A stretch of DNA of 64,000 nucleotides from Mya arenaria. Lineage: Eukaryota; Mollusca; Bivalvia; Myida; Myidae. A program made the translations under genes and the position numbers. The stretch is from contig NC_069131.1 of assembly GCF_026914265.1 (NCBI RefSeq), positions 12,732,294-12,796,293 of the forward strand, read 5' to 3'. Below the pieces are notes generated by a model. It searched no databases. It was not told the origin of the DNA and worked only from the letters and a program-made list of their open reading frames with translations. Shown here in pieces: positions 56,206 to 64,000 of the stretch; position 1 is the stretch's first letter; every line of letters starts with the position of its first letter.

Positions 56206-56690
56206 GTGTGTGCATACCACGTGATAAATTGCGTCATAAATGCTACGTCGGAACACAACATTTTGATTTGAAAAAAGACTTTAAACAAAGATAACTTCAC
56301 AATTTCTTCACCATTTTAAATGAAACATAGCGCAGTCTATGCAACTTACGGAGCCCCGCCTTCGGTCTTTTACCAAATATTGATTGAGAGTTTAGTTTCT
56401 TATAACACTACGTTAAACCTTTTCACGATACGGCCGTCCGACGGAGCACTGTCAAAACATTGTTTGGGAAACAGGTTTGTCGAAGTGTTTGTTGAAACTA
56501 ATCACCTTATCAAACTCCGGTTATAAAACAAAGGTGGGGCTCTTTAAGCTGCATAGACTGGCCTTTGTTTCATTTAAAATGGTGAAGTAAGCGAAAAGTT
56601 ATCTTTGATTTAAGTCTTTATTTTAAGCAAAATATTGCCTTCAGACGTAGCATAAATGACGTAATTTATCACGAGGTATACACACACTGA
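56206..56690. mobile_element. TIR-MITE family 1, copy B
   Basis: Starts CAGTGTGTGCATACCACGTG and ends GAGGTATACACACACTG. About 485 bp; it lacks the insert found in copy A. There is no short target duplication; instead it sits between the 73-bp direct repeats. Confidence 0.78.
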
Positions 56691-56763
56691 GCCAGGTAAC
56701 CGCGACGCAAAATCTTCCTGTCCAAGGTCAGCACGTGCAAAGCCGATGGCGTCGTTAAGCGCA
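56691..56763. repeat. 73-bp direct repeat, right copy
   Basis: AGCCAGGTAACCGCGACGCA onward. Abuts the right end of the MITE exactly. Read on the minus strand both copies are open and GC-rich (LNDAIGYARAGLGQEDFAS), so they could derive from an exon. Confidence 0.8.
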
Positions 56764-57177
56764 TTCGGCAGCTTTTAATTTCGACAATCAGTTCATGTAA
56801 CGGTAATAGCGAGACTAAAACTAAATTCTACGTACGTGATTTCCATTCTTATCGTATTTATTGACCTGCATGTTATCGTTAACTTCTCATGGTGTGAAAG
56901 TTTTCGGTACGATCATTACAATTCTAGAAAAAATCAAGATCAAAGACAACCGTGACGGATAGAAGATTGCATCTGCGATTGGTAATTCTGACTGCTGGAG
57001 CTTGCAGTAGGATAATAAATTGCTTTGTTCGAAATAGTGGTTACAAATTGAGCCTCGCTTTATACCAAATACTCTTAGTGTAATATATTCCTCATTAAAG
57101 AGAAATCTTATCGTGTTTGTTTGTGTAAAAGAGTGTTGAAAATTTACACACAAAAACACACACACTAAAATTACGTA

Positions 57178-57356
57178 TACAGTCAAAGTTCGTTGGCTCG
57201 AACTCCCAGGGACCGGCGAAAATACTTCGAGCCTCGAAAAAATCGATCAAAGCGGGAATAGTTACTTTCAGTATGAAGAAATCGGTCCTTAACACCCAGT
57301 TCGAGCCAACGAGGAAATCGAGCCAAGCAAGTTCGAGCCAACGGAGTTCGGCTGTA
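57178..57356. mobile_element. TA-flanked MITE family 5, copy 3
   Basis: TACAGTCAAAGTTCG to GAGTTCGGCTGTA. Shares AACTCCCAGGGACCGGCGAA with 52923 and 62519. Confidence 0.72.
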
Positions 57357-57718
57357 AATTATATTATAGGAAAACTAAAAGTCCGAGCATTTAAACGAAT
57401 TTTTAATTGCACATACATCAAAAAGCTAAAGAAATTAAACATATGACAACCTCTGTACTGTTCATGTTCAGTATTTTCAGGTAAGTATGTGTAGCACATT
57501 ATTATGTTCCGCTATACATTCACCTTTGTTTGCACCCAGTGAACATAGGCTCCGTTACAAAGACAAGTTTCGTAAATAACACTAAATACATATATGTACA
57601 ATTTACTGTGGTATTTACATACAAAGAGAACAAATATAAGCGCACAAAAGTTCAAGACAGCCAGCTGCCAACTCTCAGTCAATGTTAAAAACTCCTACAC
57701 TGAGAATATTACAATTTG

Positions 57719-59281
57719 TCATTTTCTTTTACAAAATGGCTTATTAAAAAATGCCGAACAAGCATTGCGGAATCGAGTGTCACAGATTCCGTATATGAGG
57801 GGGTTGATTGCACAGTTGAAGAAATATGACCGCAGGAAGAATTTATATACAGCCCTCGCTTCATCAGTAAGGTTGTCAACAAAGTCACTTTTAACAGCCC
57901 TCGTCGCCATGACGATCAGATGAGGGAGATAACTCAGTATGTAGACAAGGGAGATCATAAACATTATAAAGGCTGTTTTCCTTGCCCGGACCTCCTTCAA
58001 GCACTGTGATTTTCTCAATGATTGAGTTTTGTCGCTCTGACCTCCGAATGTAGTTAGACGTCTTAAGACTATGGAAATCTGACTCCCAGCAGAGGACGCT
58101 CGTTTCATCAGCCCGGAATTAAGTTTGCCTCTCATTAAATCATTACTCGTTGTAGAAGCAACTATTTTCTTGCCAACATGTCCGTCGCTGTCAATGTTTT
58201 CATCATCAGTATTGTTGTTTTCGAAAGGTACATCAACAGTGTTTACGTTTATTTCATTTGTTAGATCATGCATTTTTTCTTCAGTCTTGCTGTTGTCTTG
58301 ATCATCATCTGCGGTATCATCGTTGTCAGATTTGGGCTGTTGTTCTTCATTTTCGTCCTCGTTGTAGCTTGTATAAGAAAGTTCAAGATCTTTTCTTTCC
58401 GACCATGACTCGTCAGAAAGCGGTTTTGGCTGTTCTTTTATACTCCGTTTTGTAGAATCATTCTTTTGTTGAATAAGGTCACGTTTGGTAATGTTTAAAG
58501 GGTTTATAGATCCTAGCACTTTATAGTTATCATTGTTCTCACAAATTGATGACGTCATTGGAATGGATAAACTTCGTGACGTCATCATAGACATTTTCCG
58601 TGCCTGTGTTCGAATCCTGTACCCAATAAGACAGTAGAGCGTTGACATGGAAATAATTCCAACAATAAACATTCCACTGAACATGAATGTGTAATAAAAT
58701 GGAATTTTAGAATCTGTCATGGCATCTGCGGTGGAGCATTCTGATCCAATCAGAGGCTTTGAATAAAGTTCGTGTACTATTTCGAATGTCTTCCTACCGT
58801 AAACAAATATGGCGGGCCATGAAACTAGAAGACCAAGAAATGCCCCGAGAAAACACAGGTACCTTGCTTGCTTGGGTTTGATCTGCCATTTCAAGGGTTT
58901 ACAAACTTTTCTGTGTCTGTCTATGGCGATAATCAGTAGAATGAAGGAGGACGAGCATGTTCCAAACGTGTTAAAGAATCGTGAAAATTTACACATCCAG
59001 ACGCGTTGAAACGTGTACTGGTTCAAAAGCAAAATCACCTCCAAGGGTATCGCAAAACAGCACGAGAACATGTCGATCCCAGCCACGCACATGATGAACA
59101 CCTTGGCGTTTGAGAGCTTGTACTGTTTCCTGTAGACATGCATTACAATTCCGTTACCAGCGATACCGAAGGCCGACACCAAGCCGAGAAATATCGCCGT
59201 CGGGATCAGACGAATCATTTCTGCCATGTTCAGGTCGTACAGGATTTCCGTCGACGTCATAAATGAAGAGTTGTTTGCCAT
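57719..59281 (-). CDS. class A (rhodopsin-like) G protein-coupled receptor
   Basis: A single coding exon encodes 520 residues. The start is the ATG at 59281 (MANNSSFM): it sits in CAACCATGG and an acceptor TTTTCCAG lies five bases upstream, so the longer frame to 59464 is intron. Family hallmarks: Asn43 in TM1, Asp70 in TM2, Cys97 and Cys182 for the extracellular disulfide, DRH at 121-123 in place of DRY, Trp155-Pro156 in TM4, SYLP in TM6 (in place of CWxP) and NPLIY at 493-497. N-glycosylation motifs lie at Asn3/4. The third intracellular loop is about 210 residues, Ser-rich then very acidic (DDTADDDQD). The layout suggests a peptide-type receptor at the plasma membrane; the ligand is unknown. 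A 5' non-coding exon must lie above 59290. Confidence 0.9.
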   Translation of the reverse strand: MANNSSFMTSTEILYDLNMAEMIRLIPTAIFLGLVSAFGIAGNGIVMHVYRKQYKLSNAKVFIMCVAGIDMFSCCFAIPLEVILLLNQYTFQRVWMCKFSRFFNTFGTCSSSFILLIIAIDRHRKVCKPLKWQIKPKQARYLCFLGAFLGLLVSWPAIFVYGRKTFEIVHELYSKPLIGSECSTADAMTDSKIPFYYTFMFSGMFIVGIISMSTLYCLIGYRIRTQARKMSMMTSRSLSIPMTSSICENNDNYKVLGSINPLNITKRDLIQQKNDSTKRSIKEQPKPLSDESWSERKDLELSYTSYNEDENEEQQPKSDNDDTADDDQDNSKTEEKMHDLTNEINVNTVDVPFENNNTDDENIDSDGHVGKKIVASTTSNDLMRGKLNSGLMKRASSAGSQISIVLRRLTTFGGQSDKTQSLRKSQCLKEVRARKTAFIMFMISLVYILSYLPHLIVMATRAVKSDFVDNLTDEARAVYKFFLRSYFFNCAINPLIYGICDTRFRNACSAFFNKPFCKRK

Positions 59282-59285
59282 GGTT

Positions 59286-59297
59286 GCTGGAAAATAG
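59286..59297 (-). promoter_or_regulatory. splice acceptor upstream of the GPCR start
   Basis: CTATTTTCCAG precedes CAACCATGG on the minus strand. It indicates an intron in the 5' UTR and fixes the start codon choice. Confidence 0.65.
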
Positions 59298-59571
59298 AAT
59301 AATGGTTCGATATAGCAGATACGACCACACAATTGCTTTAGGCTATTAAAAATATGAAACTTGCAAGAGAAATAAGTATAATTCGAAAGAAGCAGTTTAT
59401 GTAATATATATTTAAAGCTTTTGATCTTGTTGATCAGGTTACAAACATGTCGTATCAAGAACATACAAATATGTGTTTACATGCCTTATTTTTTATAAAC
59501 ACATGGCAGTGAATCAAACAGACTATTGGCTACTTTTTTCTGATAAGGAACGAAAGGTTTTTCCTAGCGTT

Positions 59572-59954
59572 GTTTAAAGTGACACTCTTATTCAAAATCA
59601 ATACATACACATGTAAAACAAACATAAGTTTTAGTGATACACCCTCAACTACTTACCTAATAATGTATTTATTGAAAACAATAATTACTATTAACAATAA
59701 TTATTATTACCGTGTATTTAAAAGCTGAAAACGCAAAATTATTTAATGATTGGTGAATGCTAAAAGATTTACTGCGATCTACTATGGTCTCATAAGGTAG
59801 CAATTATAGCATGCTTTCTGCATATTCTTTTATATTAAACTCGGTATCCTTCATAAGCATCATTGTTTTCGAAATTTGGTCATCCGTTTTGGTATATTAA
59901 AACAATTGTAGTAAATGTATTAAATCTTATTTGAGAGTAAGACTGCATCTTTAA
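59572..59954. mobile_element. MITE family 3, copy 3
   Basis: GTTTAAAGTGACACTCTTATTC at the left and GAGAGTAAGACTGCATCTTTAA at the right are inverted. About 380 bp, best-preserved copy. Confidence 0.7.
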
Positions 59955-62518
59955 TATTCAGTACACATACTTGATAATGGGAATCGTGAAGCCCTAGGCT
60001 AAGTGTTTTGTCCGCGTGCAAATTGGCCAATTGTAAATACGGAATTTATATAGTAGTCTTTGTCCTTTAACTCAGATACGTTGGTAATCTTATTCCTTCT
60101 TAGTGTCTTAATTATTTAAGTATACGCTGTGAAAAGCAATTAAGCTATTATTTGTATGATTTTCATTAAATCCCCGGAACTACATCTAAGAAATGTTTAT
60201 ATAAAATCGGAGGAAAAGGTTGGATTTCCTGAAAACCGTTTAATATTATTTCACACAGGTTTCGCGGAAGTACTCTTCAATGCAAATGCCGGTATGCGAC
60301 TATTAGCTTTTTTATTAAACTTGAACACTTATTTAGGTTTATTAGGTAAGGAGCTAAAACCGTCTTGGAGACCTTATGATATATATGTGATTATATATAT
60401 ATATAAGACATCTTTTCACCATCTCTGGCTGATAATCACAACTGAAAACTTGCTTGCCATCACACTTTCACAGTACCCCCCCCCCCTCCCCCCGCCCCCA
60501 TCAGTAGAAACCAGGCCTTTTCCCCCACCCCCATCAGTAGAAACCATGCCTTTTTTCTCGAACAGCCTAAAGTCACTTAAAACATAGGTTAAGCTTAGCA
60601 CTATATTTTTTCTTCTGGTATAATTTCCTCGTTTTCAAATGTTTTGAGACTTATCAAGAAAATTATTTTTATGATAATTGCGATCAACAAAATGTTCTTT
60701 TTTATTTCATTAAATTAAGATGAAGTAAGAATACTTTCTTTAATGATATAAGATACTTTAGCCTCTAAGGCTTTAGATAAGATTTGTTTTGAGAAATTGG
60801 GGCCCTGTTAATAGTGAAACTGTTTATCCTTTTAATGAAAGTATAAAAATAAACAACCTGTATGAAACCTTCATTATCATTTCATTCAAGCTGATTGCGT
60901 AGCTTATTTTTTATCAGTATTCAATGTCAACTTTTAAACATCCCATGACCTAGATTCGCACAAACTGACCTATCTCATGTACAACTTCGGCAAAGTGATG
61001 TTTATTTTCAAAAAATGATCTAAAGAAACTTCATACTTAGGCGATAATTGTTCCCAATTAATTAGGACCACAACAATTACTCTTTACACTGCTCCATACT
61101 TAAGCTGTAAGTATTTTAACCCGAACAAAACAATGGTGATAGACAATTATTTCTCCCTGAAGGGCAGCCTCTTGAACCACTATGTCATGCCCAGAGTTTG
61201 TCCCAACATTGAGCAATGTTCAATGGTACTTATGTAAGTTGATGCACACTAAATTGCTTTGCATTCATATTTTTTTCACTTTATTTTAATCAGGATGATT
61301 CATCTGTTTGACTCTTTATCTAACAACAATAACACATCACTTAAGATCACTTAGAATATCAATTGGTTTGGACTAATTCTCTCACTAGTGCGTTTTAGGA
61401 ATGAATAAAAAACGCAGAAATGGGAAAAGCAACACTGATTAATTTCTGTAAATAAACAGTAATGTATATTAATGACAATAGCTCGTTGACCTTAGCCCTT
61501 CTTGTATATTCTTATTCTGAGCACAAAAAACGCATCTGTAATGTTATGTGCTATGTATAATAAGAACATTAAGTAACAGGTCCTTGTGTATGTAAAGGAG
61601 TAAGTCAGACCCGTGGTGGGGTTTGTGAGATAGCTTTATTCTGTACAACAAAAATAACAACAACTTACTATGATTCTTGAAATACATGAATATAATGCAG
61701 TGAAAGCAATTCGCTGACTACTAGCTGGTAGGCGGAGCTTATCAGATCCTGCAGAGCAAATCAGAGACCACTACAACGTCCTTTGTGGTTCTCGTGAGTA
61801 AAACAATCAACGGACCAACTATTCCGCTCCCAATTCCTCGAACTCAACTCAACTCAACTTTATTCAGTACATAAAGGCCTCCGGCCCAAAATACATACTA
61901 TAATATATACATCATTAATTACAATACAGTGGTGTCATTGCTTAATACAAATTGTTTACAAACTTCAATCTGCTATTTTTAACAAGTAAAAAATAAATAT
62001 TTTATATAACAGCCTCATAAGTCCCCTATAACAGGATCAAGCTAAGAACGCTGTATTTGTTCCGGTATAATTTGAGCGGTATTCTTGTTTTGAGACTCTT
62101 TCTAGAAAATTAACTTCATGGTACTTGTGACGAACTATTTTTTTATTTTTTAAAATCAAGTCGAAGATAAAAAAAAATCCTGAATGAGATAAGATACTTA
62201 AACATCACACTGTTGCACTAACACAAGCTCATAGTCAGTGGTCAACCTTTTCTTTTGTCAAATGAGATTGCAGTATTTTTTATTTTTTCCAGTACATTTT
62301 CTATGAGCCGTTTGTTTTAATTTAAATCATGCGAAATGATAGATGTAAACACTGGCCAAATTAGTTGTTACTTTTCGCAAGAAAATGCAGACCACCAAAA
62401 AGTGTAAGGTTTAAGGTTGTTAGTGCGAACTAAAAAATGGTTGTGCGACAGTGTCACATCAAACCATTTATTTTTGTAAGTACAAACTAACAACCTTTAA
62501 CCATTTCTGAAACCCTGA
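59955..62518. other. intergenic, no supported gene
   Basis: The 143-codon ORF at 60156-60587 runs through a C-rich tract (60477-60497, with a short duplication of CCCCATCAGTAGAAACCA) and has no motif. An ACTCA run followed by CTTTATTCAGTACATAAAGG (61846-61880) resembles the tail of an antisense non-LTR element. Confidence 0.4.
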
Positions 62519-62693
62519 TAAAGTCGAACCTCGATGGCTCGAACTCCCAGGAACCGGTGAAAATACCTCGAGCCTCGAACAATTCGAGCCAACCAGGAAT
62601 GCTTACCTTCAGTATTTATAAAGACATCGGTCTTATACATCCAATTAGAGTCATTCGAGCCATGCCAGTTCGAGCCAACGGGGTTCGACTGCA
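62519..62693. mobile_element. TA-flanked MITE family 5, copy 4
   Basis: TAAAGTCGAACCTCGATGG to GGGGTTCGACTGCA. One end has lost the terminal TA. Confidence 0.7.
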
Positions 62694-63086
62694 TTTCAAA
62701 CACAAATCATGAACAATAAACCTGTTGTTTGTGCTCATACCAGTACAAATGGTGAGTAAAAAGAGGAATATGCAGGTACTCCTCAGATCAACTCATCAAC
62801 TTATGAATTGTGTGAAGTTTAGTGACTTAAATAATGACAAAACGTACTGATGTCAGTTGCTGTGTTCGCGATTGTCTTTCAACGGATCAAACGGGAGTTC
62901 ACAAAAAAACTTACATCGTAGAAGTATCATTAATAAACAGTTAATGCGAACCAATTCATCATACGGCGACATTGCTATCTGTCCAATCATTTGGTCCATA
63001 ACAGTCAAGTATCTCATTAATTAATGGACTGTCCAATCCTATAGTACATTAATATGATTGCAACTTCAACATTTATAACCCAACGG
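62694..63086. other. intergenic, nothing recognised
   Basis: No repeat, RNA gene or exon seen. Confidence 0.35.
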
Positions 63087-63429
63087 TTAAAGCTGCACTC
63101 TCACAGATTGAACGTTTTGACAATTTTTTTTTTTTTTGGGTTGGAACGAGGCAATTTTTGCGAAAATCAATGGAAACCAGTTATATAAGACTGCTGACAA
63201 AACATTAGATCGCATATTTTTATATTCAAGTTCAAAAATTGATGTTTTATGCATTTTTCTTAAACCGTTAAACATTAATTTTCGAACGGAAATATGAAAA
63301 TGTACAATCTGATTTTTGTCAGCAATCTTATTCCATTGGTTTGCAGATATTTACGCAAAAATTTGCTCTTTCCAAGACTAAAAATAAAAAAGCTGTAAAA
63401 TTGATATATCTGTGAGAGTGCAGCTTTAA
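63087..63429. mobile_element. MITE family 2, copy F (full length)
   Basis: TTAAAGCTGCACTCTCACAG and its inverted form CTGTGAGAGTGCAGCTTTAA. About 343 bp, with inner sequence also palindromic. It is the best copy for defining the family. Confidence 0.82.
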
Positions 63430-64000
63430 TAATTTGTTATTGTCATTTGAAACAGTAGGTGATTTCATGTATCATGGCAACGTTTTGAATTGTTTATTTG
63501 GAGACCTTTGTTCAAGCCCAAATAAATGACAATGGTATGACTTATTTTGCTTTCTGACTAAACTCGCGTTCATGCGTTATGTTTTCATTTCATGTTTTAG
63601 TCTATAAGTCGCTCACGTTAGCAATCTGTTTTGTTTTGAATCCCGGTTGTATCGTAGCGTATACACTGCAAACCGGGAACCAAATCGCAGACATCAGCTA
63701 ACATGGGCGTCTGTTTATATCGTTATCTGAACGCAGCGCTGGTTTAAAGTTACTTGTGATCCTTTACCTTCGAACGAACGTTGTCATCTGCATACAACTA
63801 TCTTGTTTGTTGTTGTTGTTTTTTTCGTGGTAAAATTCAGTTTCACAACAATTTATTTTCATTTTATAACGCTGTGTGTTCTAAGCGAAAGATTTGGCAT
63901 GACGGCATATACCCGCGTACTTTTAGTCAAAATCTATGCGATACATACGTTCTTACGATATTCTTTAATGAAACGCAGTTTACGCCGAAAACAGTGTTAT
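63430..64000. other. intergenic to window end
   Basis: No gene or repeat recognised. An exon cut by the window edge cannot be excluded. Confidence 0.3.

Noticed and set aside
59282-59464. 61-residue N-terminal extension of the GPCR
   Set aside because: A good splice acceptor lies just before the ATG at 59281, which has strong context. The extension is AT-rich, basic and unlike a receptor N-terminus.
60156-60587. 143-codon ORF as a gene
   Set aside because: Runs through a C homopolymer and a short duplication, with no family motif.
61570-61860. Possible solo LTR
   Set aside because: An AATAAAG motif on the minus strand and a terminal TGTTAC were seen, but no matching second repeat, no target duplication and no primer site. 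Not enough to call.

Overview
The window looks like nuclear DNA of a bivalve mollusc. It is AT-rich and intron-rich, has polyadenylation signals, and is crowded with tRNA-derived SINEs, short inverted-repeat transposons and minisatellites. The clearest host genes are a T-brain type T-box factor, a NHL-propeller protein of the kind expanded in bivalves, and a class A GPCR. Species cannot be fixed from sequence alone.

Layout: 1-5516 holds nested MITEs and a satellite-filled inverted-repeat element. 5540-9816 (minus) holds the 3' part of an extracellular cadherin-like gene, built from at least five short exons whose splice phases chain perfectly. 9880-16310 is mostly minisatellite (21-, 43-, 26- and 11-bp units). 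18803-19690 (plus) is a small transcription unit with a complete 46-codon ORF. 19846-23108 is a nest of transposons. 23.1-28.3 kb is AT-rich and gene-poor. 28392-33952 (minus) is a two-exon gene: exon 1 encodes ten Lys/Pro/Gln-rich 20-residue repeats, exon 2 a NHL-like propeller, and the intron carries a 2.4-kb 33-bp minisatellite. 37638-47923 (plus) is a six-exon T-brain gene (603 residues). A 28-bp satellite follows its poly(A) signal. 51538-52647 (plus) is a two-exon gene with weak resemblance to LURAP adaptor proteins. 54551-56765 holds a SINE, a large foldback element and a second TIR-MITE. 57719-59281 (minus) is a 520-residue GPCR. The remainder to 64000 is repeats without recognised genes.

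The genes do not form an evident pathway: a developmental transcription factor, a GPCR, an extracellular protein and a TRIM-like propeller protein are neighbours only. The longest ORFs in the window (up to 547 codons) lie in minisatellites and are not considered genes. Real coding sequence was recognised from splice phase continuity, GC-rich third positions and family motifs.
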